Shown one piece after another: positions 11,082-22,734 of a stretch of 64,000 nt of DNA (position 1 is its first letter; each line of letters begins with the position of its first letter). Source of the stretch: Piezodorus guildinii (taxonomy: Eukaryota > Arthropoda > Insecta > Hemiptera > Pentatomidae). The stretch covers positions 153,077,474-153,141,473 of the forward strand of contig CM041293.1 in assembly GCA_023052935.1 (NCBI GenBank), in the 5' to 3' direction. Under the pieces are notes generated by a model that was given only the letters and a program-made list of their open reading frames with translations, ran no database searches and was not told where the DNA came from. Made by a program: the position numbers and the translations under genes.

Positions 11082-12588
11082 CACTCAAAAAAAGTGGACC
11101 ACCATACAAAACTCTGAAATAATGGATATAATATTTACTCTAGAGCCATTGTTGTGATTAAAAAATGTGAATGATAATATGTTAAGAGTTTAAGGAATAT
11201 TTCTGAAGGATTAGAGTACAGGAAGAATTATAAATCAGTATCTCCATTTTTTCTACTAGACCACTTTGTACTACCTATACCCCATTCACTCCAACTATGT
11301 TTTCAATTTTTTTACCAGACTTATCAAAAGTAAAAAAAACATGGTTTTGGATCCATTGACAGCTGCTCAAATTGCTGCTTTAGCAGAAGATGGAAGAAGC
11401 CAGCGATACATTGCAGGATCCCATGGCATTTCCAAGACATCTGTCTTAAGAACTATCTGACATTATGAAGAGACTGGCCAATACACGAGGAGACCTAGTC
11501 CGTGGTGACCAAGGGTGACAGAACCCATAGATGACCGAGTTTCTGTAATGCAGGCACTAAGAAATTGTAACCAGACAGCTTTGAGGTCATGATCTGCATG
11601 GAATGTCATGGTAAGTGGGGATACAGTGCATTGGAGGTTTTAAGAAGTGAGCCTGCATTCCAATTTTGCAATCACCGGCTTATTTTGACTGCAGCGCATT
11701 AGGTCGCTTGCCTGTAATTTGCTTTAAATTTTTGGTAATGGGCAGATGATGAATGGAGCCATGTACTCTTCACAGATGAGCCCCGATTTTCCCTTTATAC
11801 TCCAAATGAACGAGTAAGATTGTGGAGGAGGCGTCGTGAACGATTTTCTTAGTGTAATATTGGAGGAATAATACAGTTTGGTGGAGGCCCTGTTTTGGTG
11901 TGGGGTTCCATTTTTTCTGGTGCTTGCACGAACTTGATGGTATTTGGTGGGGACAACAATAAATGCTCTCATTTGCATAACCTATGTTTTACAAGATATT
12001 GTGGTCCCTTTTGCCTGTTTTATTTATGACCATTTCTGATTAATGCATGACTGTGCCTTCTCTCCCTAGACACATATTGTAAGCAATTACCTGAATGAAG
12101 TTGGACTCTGGAGTGGTTCAGACCTGAACCCTATTGATCCCACCTGGACCGGGCAGTTAGACAACAATTGAAGCCTTCAAGAGCTCAGAACAGCCACCAT
12201 AGAAGGATGGGAGAAAATTTTTTAATATAGCTTTGATGGCCTGATACGACATATGCCAAGAAGGTTGGATGCTATAATATTGGCAAGAGAAGAAATTACA
12301 CACTACTAAGCCTACAAGTCAACTGTAAGACAAGAGGATTTGTTTATTTAATTTAAGGTAATCATTCAGAAAGCTGTTTTACTTAAGTTGAGAAGATTGT
12401 TATTTTTTAATTAATTTTTTTTTTTATCTGTTTAGTATCTTATTTTTTACCCAGAAGTTTTCATGTTTTCTATTGATGTTATAATCCATCTTTAATGAAA
12501 AAAATATCATAACCTTATATGATGTAGTAGGTAGTTGGTTGATTTAGTGTTTTTTAAAAATTGTGTGGTGGCCTGCTTTTGCCTTATA
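11082..12588 (+). mobile_element. Decayed Tc1-like DNA transposon
   Basis: The left end, CACTCAAAAAAAGTGGACCACC, is preceded by TA. The right end (gtgtggtggcctgcttttgcc) is an imperfect inverse of it. A dead transposase lies between. About 1.5 kb, the usual Tc1 size. Confidence 0.7.
11341..12309 (+). pseudogene. Tc1 transposase, degraded
   Basis: Begins at ATG 11341 with an intact helix-turn-helix start (AAQIAALAEDGRSQRYIA, then HGISKTSVLRTI), followed at once by a TGA. Further on, FTDEPRFSLY marks the second-domain Asp region (first catalytic D), and RLWRRRRERF and GGIIQFGGGPVLVWG are typical Tc1 strings. The DNARPH block survives only as a frameshifted trace. The last residues (RRLDAIILAREE) are recognisable. 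Many stops and frameshifts. Confidence 0.8.
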
Positions 12589-12629
12589 CTATGCTACTAT
12601 AGTGTTTTTTTTTTATCATATGGCGTATT

Positions 12630-12693
12630 TGCTTGTGGTATTATCAAATACAGTTGTAAAGTTCAATAAATAAAAAATGTATATGTATATTAT

Positions 12694-12726
<33 letters not shown>

Positions 12727-12734
12727 CATATATG

Positions 12735-12772
<38 letters not shown>
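12630..12772 (+). repeat. Jockey 3' tail relic and (TA)n tract
   Basis: caaatacagttgtaaagttc followed by aataaataaaaa at 12645-12678 equals the 3' terminus of the Jockey-type family, directly followed by a TA-rich microsatellite (12690-12772). Confidence 0.5.
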
Positions 12773-12775
<3 letters not shown>

Positions 12776-13377
12776 CCCATTAACAAGTTAAAATGTGGAA
12801 CTAATGTACCAGGTTTGAAATTAGTTGTAAAACATATTTTGAGTCCATTCAGTACCTCCCAAACATTTAAGCTAAATCAGCCTGTTCTGTACTAAAGTAA
12901 GAAAAGTAGCCTCTTGCCCTATCTTTCTAATACTGACAAATAAAATGGTAACCAGAAAGTGATTTATTTGGAAAGTTATAAAACACTATTTATTCATTTC
13001 AGAAAACGAAGCACTTTGTAGTGATAAATTTTGTAAATCATGATGTGATTTAGCATTAGATATTACCAATGGACATAAATCATGTGTTTTTTTTAAGGTA
13101 ATCCCAGACCACACACTTCACCTGGCACCAAAATCATAACTGAATTGGCATAGCCATTTTCTTTACCATGTTTACAGCTGTAACTTATCATCTTCTGACA
13201 AAAATCTAGTACTTATCACCTTCCAACTAACATCTGTGTTTGGATGTTGCCAAAAAGAATAGAATTGAAAGTGTCAATGAAGAAGTTATATTAAGTATCT
13301 CTTTGGTCAGTCAGATATTATCTTACCTTGTATCAGACTTATATTATTTTGTTTTTAATATTAAGATTGAATCAAAT
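12773..13377. other. Sequence downstream of the possible host exon
   Basis: No repeat recognised. On the minus strand, about 50 bases after the open frame stops, a good splice-donor string CAAG|GTAAGAT occurs (about 13327-13337), which might belong to an untranslated or alternative exon end. Confidence 0.3.
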
Positions 13378-14047
13378 TTATATAACCTCACTCTTCTGTT
13401 CAGGATTTTCTAAAGGATCTTCCCGTTTCATCCGCTGTAATGGCTGCATCATCTCTAATGGTGGTTTAACATCCCACAATGATGGAGCGACTAACCATTC
13501 TTGTCCCTTGTTGTGACTTTGATTGTGCTGCCCCACTGACCTTATTAACCAAGCTGGTTCCTCTTGGTACACTTGAGTCTGGACTGTTGTTTGGTTCTCC
13601 AACAGTGCTGCATCCTGTTGCTGCAATGGCTCATGAAGCAATTTCATTATCTCTGATGACTCCTTATTTTGCTGCATTGACCTCTTTTTCCTAGCAATAT
13701 CCTGCTGCAGCAATGGTATATGTCGCATTGCTAGTACTAGCTGCTGAATTGACATCTTTGCTGACTTTTGATGCTCGATTAGATTATGAATCAGTTGGGG
13801 GGTTTCATTATGAATTTTTATATGCACTAACTGTGGTTGCTGCTCTAGAAACTCCTGATGTTCCAGTGACTCTGATAGCCATTTCCGTATCACTGTCCTG
13901 TTTTCCTGTATTTGTGCGATGATGTGTGACACCTGTTGAAGGATATCCTCCAACTGCTTCCCTAGCATCTTATCTTGATCACGATCCTTCAGTGAGATTC
14001 CTGACTGCATATAATCCTGCAGTTGATTTGCTGGTTTCTTAGAAAAC
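13378..14047 (-). CDS. Possible host-gene exon, Gln-rich coiled-coil protein
   Basis: A 225-codon open frame in otherwise stop-rich DNA, with no similarity to any transposon protein I know. Upstream, on the minus strand, CTAATTGTACAG|G is an acceptable 3' splice site, so I start the exon there; the ATG six bases before it would then be intronic. The frame ends at TAA (SEVI). The product is rich in glutamine (about 15 %) and charged residues, has long stretches with hydrophobic residues in helical spacing (DILQQVSHIIAQIQ, IQQLVLAMRHIPLLQQDIARK), and a more proline-rich end with two Trp. A coiled coil is plausible. No domain recognised and no function proposed. It could be the last coding exon of a gene whose other exons lie outside or are not recognisable. 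Confidence 0.45.
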
Positions 14048-14529
14048 CTGTACAATTAGAATTAACCAGTTAGGAATGATGAAACACTAAGATCTTACTA
14101 CTTCTAGTATTAATTCTTACGACTTTGTTACCCATTGTTCATATGAGAATCATAAGTATTTCGTCTCTATCTGACAGATATCATTTTAATGTTTACTAAA
14201 AAGCAATAAAAAGCTTATCTTTAGCCCTTTTCCTAAATGGTTAAAGGTATATTTAAATATAAATTTTAGCATTACTCGTGCCTTCAATTTATATTTTTCC
14301 ATTAAAAGTAGATGAACCTCACTCATCAAAAATGTTGAGAGTGCGGTAAATATGTGAACTAAAATGTAAATGAATCCAGCTTATTGAACAAACCCTCAGC
14401 CTTTGGTTTGTGGTGATATTTGGGAGGCATTCAGTTATCTACACTTATTTATCGAAAATTGCTTAAAGGACAAATTTCTGAAAATGATCAGGTAACTTCA
14501 ACGAGATTAAGGAACTGATAAAGAATAAA
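14048..14529. other. Sequence upstream of the possible exon
   Basis: If the frame above is an exon, this would be intron on the minus strand. Nothing else recognised. Confidence 0.3.
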
Positions 14530-14700
14530 GTTAGGATAGAATAGAATAGAATACTATATACTTTTATTGCAATCGGGGAAGTACCCATCCAATAGGAGTG
14601 TGTACATAAATCATATTTTTATAAACAATTTTCTACATTTTGGTGTAACAAACAAACAAAAATATATGTACATAGACATATATGAATGCAATAAAATAAA
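14530..14700 (-). repeat. LINE 3' tail with (ATTCT)n end
   Basis: On the minus strand it reads ttccccgattgcaataaaag and then ATTCTATTCTATTCTA at 14536-14551. The construction (short statement ending in AATAAA-like sequence followed by ATTCT repeats) is that of the CR1-like tails at 7300 and 26280, although the body sequence differs. Confidence 0.4.
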
Positions 14701-14723
14701 AAAATAAAGTTCTGCATACCTTT

Positions 14724-14936
14724 ATGACTTTAAAATTATTAGAACAGCTCAGCCATATTGAAGATATGCGAAACCTGGTCTTGGCTTTGGGCCAAGATTC
14801 TGAAAGTTCTCTAAGAGGCAAAATAAAACATAATTTCAAGATATGGTTATCTTCAGCTATACTGGGGAATCTTCAAAATTCGATTGAAGAAGGTTTAAGT
14901 AGATTAAAGAAAATCACACTGAAGGACTCTGTTTAA
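14724..14936 (+). CDS. Hypothetical open frame, possible exon
   Basis: From an acceptor-like ATTATTAG at about 14745 the frame encodes some 65 residues (QLSHIEDMRNLVLALG...) ending at TAA. Composition is protein-like (amphipathic, Leu-rich) and no transposon similarity is seen. No codon or family evidence supports it, so it may be chance. Confidence 0.2.
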   Translation: MTLKLLEQLSHIEDMRNLVLALGQDSESSLRGKIKHNFKIWLSSAILGNLQNSIEEGLSRLKKITLKDSV

Positions 14937-16143
14937 ACTGCTGGGAGACAATATCTTGGTTAGAAGGTTTTGTTTTTAATTTGTTCATAGGAGTAGTAAA
15001 GGAATACAATCAATTTTAACTAGCTAAAATGCCGGTTAGTGTTTACTTCTACTACAAAATTAAAATAAATGATTTAACATAATGTTATGAATATCAATAG
15101 AATGTTAGGTACAATATCATGATCAGAGATTTCAGGATTTTGTCCTATTGGGTATTGTGTGGTGGAGCCCAAGACCTCAAAAAACTCTAGTCAGGCCTGA
15201 ACCAGGCCTTACCTCAAATTATGTATTTAAGTCAGGCATAGTATTAGTGATGATCAAGAAAAAACCTTATCATGAAGCCTGTATACTTAGCTCAAATTGG
15301 AGGGTTCTTTAACACCAAAAATAGCAAGACAGTCGACTATTCATTGTATAAACATGAATTTATTACATATAATTACAAATGGACAGAACTAAATATTTTA
15401 TAAAGAGAAACTACTCACACTCCAGTTAATATCCTGAACACCATGTTCAAGATGATAATGTACATGACTGGATTTACCATTTTGCTGAAATAAAATTACT
15501 ATTGTTAAATATTTAATGAATTAATTCTATATTTAAAGTGAGATAGTTATTACCTGATACATGAGATCATTTTTAAGAAACTAAATATTTTATATAAATA
15601 CATAGAAAATGTGATATACTTATTTTTTTCAGAATGCCAAAAAAAAAAAAAAAAAAAATTCAAACATGCAGATATTAATTGATAGACATAAATGATACCT
15701 AAAACTATAAAAAATAGGTTATTCTTGATTCAGGACATGAAATCTTTTGAAGAGTAACAACAATATTCATTGTTACCCAAAATTATCTAGCGAACTCTGC
15801 AGTTTCATATTTCAAGCTTTATAACACAAAGAAAGTAAGTAAAATTACATTAATATCAGTACAAAACGCAATTTTAAGGAATTCATACTAGTTTTTTATA
15901 TGTCAGATGCAAATATAATTATTTATAAAAGTTATTAAATCAATTTATTTAAAGGCAAAACAATCACACAAGTCATAATGCAGTTTACTAATTATATAGT
16001 ATATAGCTAATAATTGTAATAGTTTTCAAATTTTAAATTTCAATTGTAATCTTTTCTATTTGAGCCAGAATTTATTAATATCATGTTTTATTAATTTAAA
16101 AGTATATTCGATCAATTGTGTTGTAATTTTAGCATATTCTGGC

Positions 16144-16176
<33 letters not shown>

Positions 16177-16852
16177 AAGAAAAAAAAATGAGTAATTGAT
16201 TTATATATTACCTATTGTTATAAAAATATGAAATTGTTAAGTTTTCATTTGAAATAGTCACTAAAATATAATAGATGTGGAATAACTGATATCTACTTCA
16301 TAGTTTCCCCAAAAGCTATTAAAGAAATAATTATGGCAGTAATTAGTTATTAAGTCTTATGATAGTCAATTGTTTTGCATTCTCTCTGAAACAAGACGTA
16401 ATCTATTTAAATTCAAAAGCATCTCTTTCTTCGATTAGAATATATTACTTGAGTGTTACTCATTAGGTTATGATTTATTATATTTGTATTAAACATCTTT
16501 AGTTAGTAATATAAACTGTTTTGCCTTATAGCCTAAATTTTTATTATTAAATTTATTAGAGAAAAGTCTTCCATTTGAAATGATTTTTAAATTATTTCTA
16601 TAAAAGATACTAATAATGGTGTATTGTTTGAAACAAGATGGGAGGAAATATAATGATTCATTGGAGATTTGCATTGTTAAGACTGATAAGCAAAAATTAT
16701 CAGTCAAATTTCTTGAAGAAAAAAAAAATGTTTCAAGCTGGTTAAAAATAATAACAAGTAGAAAGATAAACTATTAAATTTATTTTTTAAATATTCTTTG
16801 GAAATTTAAATGAACTAAAATATTGATTATTAAGATATATTATTGAAATATA
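14937..16852. other. AT-rich intergenic sequence
   Basis: Holds a (TA)n tract at 16142-16172 and poly-A at 15640-15658. No recognisable gene or dispersed repeat. Confidence 0.5.
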
Positions 16853-17771
16853 TTGTGTTGTGTCACATGAAATGTCCGTTTTCAAGGTGAAGGATTTTTA
16901 TTAAAAATACGAAATGAAAACAAGATAATTTTATTTGAAGTATTTACCTCTTTTTCTACACATTTTCCCAATGTGACACCAACTTTTTTTATCCCTGAAC
17001 TGAAAAACTCTGAGCTTTGAAATGAAACAAAATCTGAAAACGCACTTTTCACTTGATCATCATTTTCAAAAAGTTTTCCTTTGACATAGTTGTCTAAATT
17101 CCTGAACAGATGGTAATCTGTTGGAGACAAGTCGGAGAATATGGAGGGTGCGGAAGAACTTCGTAGCCCAGTTCTTTCAATTTTTGCACGGTATGTTTTA
17201 AAACATGGGGTCTTCTGCCGCTCAGTGAGATCATGAGGTACCCATGTATCGAGCTTTTTTACTTTCCCAATACACTTTAAATGTCTGGAAACAGTAGATG
17301 CGCTTGCATTTCGTTGTGCTGAGAGTCCTTTAACTGTTTGGTAGGGGTTTCCTTCTACTGATGTTTGAGGACATCATTGTCTATTACGGACGGAGGTCTT
17401 CCTTGGGGCAAGTTTTCCAAGTCGGTATCCCCAGCTGAAAACTTATCAAACCAACGGCGAATGGTCGTTCATTAACACTCCCTTCCCCAAAACGCCTTGC
17501 AAATATTTCTAGCGGCCTCAGCTGCTGAATGGCCGAGTTTGAACTCGTACAAAAATATTACTCGAAAATTGCGTGTTTCCATGTTCATATTTGAAGGTAT
17601 ACTAAAAAGTGGGTAATTGATTGGGAAGCTAATGTTTATATACAAAGGTAGAGGATTAGTAACTGTTTACTTTAAATATGTAAACATTCGGACGAAAACA
17701 ACAGAGACCTGCTAATTCCTTTATATATTTCAGAAACTATAAAAACGGACATTTCATGTGAAACAACCCAA
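16853..17771 (-). mobile_element. Mariner element with internal deletion
   Basis: TA duplicates flank it (16851-16852 and 17772-17773). The ends are inverted repeats of about 30 bp: TTGTGTTGTGTCACATG on the left and, inverted, TTGGGTTGTTTCACATG on the right, both continuing AAATGTCCGTTTT. Length 919 bp against about 1.3 kb for a full mariner. Confidence 0.9.
16882..17588 (-). pseudogene. Mariner transposase, deleted and broken
   Basis: Starts METRNFRVIFLYEFKLG and AAEAARNIC (N-terminal HTH), followed by TAATGA stops and a second HTH region (RRWFDKF, STVSRHLKCIGKVKKLD, WVPHDLTERQKT). It then jumps straight to the segment that normally follows DNARPH (VLKHTVQKLKELGYEVL, in shifted frame) and ends in the clean frame LSPTDYHLFRNLDNYVKGK. 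The segment with the first two catalytic Asp residues is deleted, so it cannot be active. Confidence 0.85.
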
Positions 17772-18293
17772 TAAAAACTAAATGATTTAAAAAATAAAAT
17801 AATTAATTCATATGCCTTGATACTAATGAACAACCAATTAAAAAAAAAAAATCTTTCGTCACCATCATTCTTAACAATAACTTTTTGAAATTGACATAAA
17901 AAAACAGCTTAAACATTAGTGCCTTATTCACCTTTCTAATCTCTTGGCACAATCCATATCTAGCTCCAACCATCCATATAACCCTTGTAGATTGAAGCAG
18001 CAGTGACCCAGAGATCTCTCATAACTTTGCTATCGGATTGCATTGCCAGTTTCTCCACTCATGTCCTGAGAATATGTATCCTCCTTAGTCTCCACTGGCT
18101 TACAAGACTAGTAACATAGAACTTTGATTTTTATCTAAATAATTTTGGATATAAGGATGTTCTGTTGGTAATAGCTGACAAAAATATTACCATCCACTTC
18201 ACAGACTCAAAATATATCATAAAGGGTTGTACAAACAAATTTAATTCCTGATATAATTATTAATCAAAAATTATTATTATTGTTGATTGTAAT
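17772..18293. other. Unassigned sequence
   Basis: A slightly GC-richer patch (about 17930-18120) is not recognisable as coding. The rest is AT-rich. Confidence 0.4.
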
Positions 18294-18650
18294 AATCTGG
18301 TCTGCACAACACATGACTTTCCTTTTGACCTGTTATTGAAACACTTAAGAAAAAGGTTCATGAATTACATTAGGTTTAGATAGAAAAATGTGTTTCATTA
18401 TATAATCTGTTATATTATTATCTACAACAATCATTTAGTTTTATTCCCTTTTCATCACTCTCCATTACCTTATACAACGTTTTGTATAACATATTTTTTC
18501 TAAAATCTTTTACTTTCCATGAGTATATCATACATCTATATTACTGTCCTTATGTTAAACAAAAATGCATATAAAAAATTATTTTTGCTCTTTTTTTCTT
18601 TAGTTGGCCATTCATCTATTTAGTTTACCAATATATCTGTGATGGGTAAG
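18294..18650 (+). repeat. Family H copy, 5' part only
   Basis: Begins tctggtctgcacaacacatg and follows the H consensus through cttttcatcactctcc and cattactgtccttatg to the Jockey fragment, where it stops. Strongly diverged. Confidence 0.7.
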
Positions 18651-18679
18651 TACAAATAGGTTTCAATAGATGTGTCATG

Positions 18680-19012
18680 TGTTTAATTTCTGTCGAAGTT
18701 TTAGTTTCGAGTGTTTTGAAAAGAGTGAGTAAAAAAGTCTCAGTCTTTGGTTAAGGGTTTTCTTCTTTTTCTTGATATATGTGAACCATAAGTCATTCTT
18801 CGATCAAATGTCAAACCAAGGTAGTGTATAGTGTCCATCTGTGAAATTTGCGTGTTGTCTAAGAAAACAGGAGGACATGTGCTATGCCGAACTGTAAAGG
18901 TGATTTTGTGTGATTTGTAAAGGTTCAGTCGGATTTTCCAGAGTTTGAAACAATCATGTAATTTTATTAAATACTGCTGTAGGGTCTCTGATGGTTGAAA
19001 ACCAATGTTTAA
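18680..19012 (-). pseudogene. Jockey-clade RT fragment
   Basis: One frame on the minus strand reads ETLQQYLIKLHDCFKLWKI, LNLYKSHKITFTVRH, CPPVFLDNTQIS, IHYLGLTFDRRMTY and then a stop after KPLTKD. This is the RT thumb region just after the FADD centre of Jockey-type LINEs (KSxxITFTxRRxxCP...YLGxxxDRRLTW). Both ends are lost. It is a different subfamily from the copies at 58-64 kb. Confidence 0.8.
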
Positions 19013-19663
19013 ACTCTGATTAACAGGACTATAACATACTTTACTAATACCTTTTCACTACTACCTTTTTTAGATGTAAAAGTGAAGTACATTACCTTAT
19101 AATAGTATGCAGATGAATCAACAGTGGAATATTTGAAGGATTGTTCTCAATAATCTTGAAAAGAAAGAAACAATCACTGTCTTAGCTGTTAATTCTTCAT
19201 ATTCCTAACTAAAGAACGTTTATAGTGATCGTAAATAGTAATGTCTTGCACCTTTGTTACAGTGTAATTGATTTTTGGTTTTATGCCATTTCTTTCTCTT
19301 CTTTTTTATTTAAATGAAAAAGTTATGATTTTTTAATTATGAAGCAAATAATTAAATTATTACATCATTCAAATAAATCCACATACTGTAGTGTGTGCAT
19401 GTAAAATTATATTTACATGTATATTTTCTTAGTATGCAGTTTTTAATAGATGTATTTCTGATGATTTGTATAAGAAATATCTTTTACTGCTACCCTGGAG
19501 ATTCAAACTTACACACATAGATGGCGCTTGACTCTGTATTTATACTTTTTATTTACCTAGTAGAACATTATATTTTTTGTTGAGAGAGTTAAAGAGATTT
19601 TATTTTGAGAGAAAATAAAGATTTATTTGGAAAAAAAATTAACGAAAATTTACAATACAAAAA
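19013..19663. other. AT-rich sequence, nothing recognised
   Basis: No repeat or coding similarity recognised. Confidence 0.5.
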
Positions 19664-20840
19664 AAAAATTGGTGCACGCAACAGACGATTTTCACTTACC
19701 TCCGTTATTTAAGAATTTTTAAACATTTAGAAATAAAAATAAATTGTTAAAGAATTACTTACTTGATTTTAATAGAAACATGTGCTTTATTAAATAATCG
19801 ATTATATTATTATCTACGATAATTAAGGGTTCATCCATAGCGTAGTGGCTAGCATAACAGCTTTCTAAGCCAAAGGTCGCAGGTTCAAACCTGCGGGTGG
19901 CCCTAGGATTTTTTATTGGGAGTAAAAAACCTTAGTTATGCCGTCCTTCGAAAGGACATTAAATAAATTTGGTCATGTCAGGTACTCGTTAAAGATATCC
20001 TAATAAAATCTGGATAGGCAAAATTCAGAACTCCCACCGTAGCATAAAAGTGACGTTAAACAAATAAACAAACAAACATCTACGAGAGCCAGTTTGTTTT
20101 TTCTGCTTTTCATCACTCTCCGTTTATCTTTACAATAGTATGTATCAGATAATATTTTTACTGAAATCTTAAGCAATCCAACGGTAAATTATATATGTAT
20201 ATTATTGTTCTTAAGTTCAAAAACGAAAAATTGCATTAAAAAAATATTTTTGCAGTTTTCTCCTTTAGTTGGATATCGAATTCGTTCATAATTTATATTT
20301 ACCTGTTTTTTACCAATGCTAATCAGTTGATATGGGCAATTTCATAAAAACTACAAAATTAAAGGTACTTTAGAGGAAGAAATTTTGAAATATCGGCATT
20401 TACACAGACTATTTAATCATAATGAAACCTACTAAGATTTTAAATCCTATCTAATTTTACATCGATATAGCGAGTTTATTCAAAATTGTTTGAGCCATTT
20501 TAAGAAAATCGAAAATAGGTGCAAAATGCATAGTATAAAGTGGCTCTTTGATGAGAGTGGTGATTTTGATGAAAAAGTTGTTGTAACGTCTCGAGCATAT
20601 TGTTGTCTTAAATATAAAATATCAGTTTCAAAGGACTTTTTATTTTCGCTCTGGACTTACCACACACAAACACACACACACCACACACACACACCAATAG
20701 ACACTCAGACCTTTTTGCGGGACTTGATCATTTAGACTCAGGGGACCCTAAAACGTGCATTTCCTGTTGAAAACTGGAATTCGAAAATTTTCACGATCGC
20801 AATAATTTCCATTACTATATATTATATATATTGGTTAGTG
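19664..20840 (+). repeat. Family H copy, near full length, split by SINE-1
   Basis: Good reference copy. Starts ttggtgcacgcaacagacg, followed by the sub-terminal motif ttttcacttacctccg; the middle holds cggcattt...gtataaagtggctc; then a CA-rich microsatellite (20660-20695), cctttttgcgggacttg, ctaaaacgtgcatttcc, aactggaattcgaaaatttt and acgatcgcaata, ending at a TA-rich palindrome and ggttagtgaaact. Without the SINE it is about 0.9 kb. No coding potential. Confidence 0.85.
19820..20077 (+). mobile_element. SINE-1, full length
   Basis: tRNA-derived head: A-box TAGCGTAGTGG (19838-19848) and B-box GGTTCAAACC (19882-19891). The body has the family marks cctaggatttttta, ttatgccgtccttcg, gtcaggtactcgtta and ctggataggcaaaatt, ending gtgacgttaaacaaataaac. 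ATCTACGA is duplicated on both sides (19812-19819 and 20078-20085), and the interrupted target is family H. Confidence 0.92.
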
Positions 20841-20879
20841 AAACTATAAATTGTTTTTCTCTGTTGAATACAACTTTCA

Positions 20880-21731
20880 ATAACGGGTATTGCTTCCTCT
20901 TGCTTGAATTCTGCTAGAGCTTCGTAGCATACTTCTAATAAGATTTGCTACAACATCTTGCGGGATTTCCTCCCATGCTTCCAATAAAAAAGTTTTTAGC
21001 TCCGGTAAGTTTTCAGGAGGTCTCTTCTTCTCACATGCCTGCCAAGTTCGTAGGATTTAAGTCAGGGCTACGAGCTGGCCATCTTAATTACTGAATTCGT
21101 GTATCATTAAGATAATGCTGAACACAGGTTGCAGTCTGTAGTCGAGCATTGTCATGCATAAAAATAAAATTTTCTCTAATAAATAGATTGTTTAAGGATC
21201 TCTGTTATATACAAATCTGCATTTAGGGAAGGTCTGTTGATAACATGGAGATCAATTTTTGCTTCCTGAGATATTCCTCCCGCAATGTTACATTCAGAAT
21301 AAAGCTCATCTGACCTTCGGTAAACTCTAGCACGTCCATCTTATGAGTAAAGTGAAAAATATGACTCCTCCGAAAAAATTACAGACCTCCATTCATTTTT
21401 ATTCCACAATATGTGCTCTCGAGCAAACTCCTAATCGGCTCTTAGATCTTCGGCACTAACTGAAACATTACGAACCACCCGGAGGCTTTGAGCAGTCTCT
21501 AAAGCAGTAGAAAAGCGATTACGAAGAATATGTATTAAAAATAAACCGATCATCTCGTGACTTTGTCGTTCTTGGGCGGCACGTGTGTAGAGTCCAGTGT
21601 CACGGAAACGTAGGATCGCCCTCCGCACAATGGTTTTAGGCAATCCTAGTGCCCTAGCAGCCTTTTTTCTGACTATGGCTATTTTCGACTAAAGCAACTG
21701 CATAGGCCACTTTTTCGGCGGTTATTACCAT
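20880..21731 (-). pseudogene. Tc1-like transposase, degraded
   Basis: From ATG 21731 the minus strand reads MVITAEKVAYAVALVE; after frameshifts RAARALGLPKTIVRRAILRF, WRSVIFSEESYFSLYS (first catalytic region, D replaced by E), the GGI/ISG region, HVINRPSLNADLYI, and FYFYA.QCS, a broken HDNA block, then a trace of the LRWPARSPDLNP motif near 21085. Many stops. Terminal inverted repeats were not recognised. Different from the Tc1 copies at 11 and 36 kb. Confidence 0.7.
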
Positions 21732-21961
21732 TTTAAGGATTACTGATAATTGTAATTAACAAGTTTTAAACAAATATGAACCTTATTTTAGTTCTGTTGC
21801 CACGAAATCACAATAAGGACCGTGATTATTACCTGAATAAAGTGATTATTACCTTAGTTCATGTTTTGGTTTACATTATTAATCACAGCATAGGTCATGT
21901 CGATATTAAGTAAACAGAAGTTTTTATTTCAAAAACTTCTCATTAGTAATTGTTAATAGTA

Positions 21962-22215
21962 ATAAAAATCTGGTGTGCGCAACACACGACTGTCACTCAC
22001 TATCATTGTTAAAATCAATTTAAGAAATTTTAAATACATTTAGAGATACAAATAAATCGTTAAAGAATTAATTAAATTCAATTTCAATAGAAATATGCGT
22101 TTTATTAAATAATCAATTATATTTTAATATACAACAATCAGTTAGTTTTATCGGCTTTTCATCACTTTCCAATAATGTTTACGTGTGTTATGTTATTCAG
22201 TGTATTAACTTATAT
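21962..22215 (+). repeat. Family H copy, 5' part only
   Basis: Starts aatctggtgtgcgcaacacacgactgtcactc and runs to about ttttatcggcttttcatcac, then diverges. Confidence 0.75.
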
Positions 22216-22734
22216 AACTTAGAAACTCGACACTTTTGGTTTGATGAGAAATGTGAAGTTACCTGCAATCAGAACAGCTTGACGTATAAACACACGACTA
22301 TAACAAGGTCTCAAAAATAACCGTCAAGGAAGATGTGAAGAAAAACTGCTCACAATCACATCAGTCGTCTCAAGTCTTCTGAGTACTGGTATGTTAGCAC
22401 TGACCTGTCTTCACACATTTAGCCGTCTAAAATGTTTCATTGTGAACACAACCATTTTTGAAAAATCATCATTTATTTATTTGTGCTGACTTGGCCCAAA
22501 TATAAGGGTGGGTCGTAAAATGTTTTTGTAGATGAATTTGAAAGACTTTAACTCTTTGCCAAAACATTTACTTTATGAATATAAACAAAAATGACCTTTT
22601 TATAAATTCTATGATTTCAAAGCAACGTAAATATTTTAATCCTTGTTTATACTTAATCAATAATCAATCTCCTCGCTCTGATATTCAGAGAGAGGAGATT
22701 GATTATTATAAATACGGAAAATAATAACAGAGCG
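22216..22734. other. Unassigned sequence
   Basis: Nothing recognised; an inverted repeat ctcctcgctctgatattcagagagaggag occurs at about 22668-22696 (the two arms are ctcctcgctctg and cagagagaggag). Confidence 0.4.

Noticed and set aside
22668..22696. Short inverted repeat as terminator or regulatory hairpin
   Set aside because: Isolated 12-base arms next to a dead RTE fragment; no context for a function.
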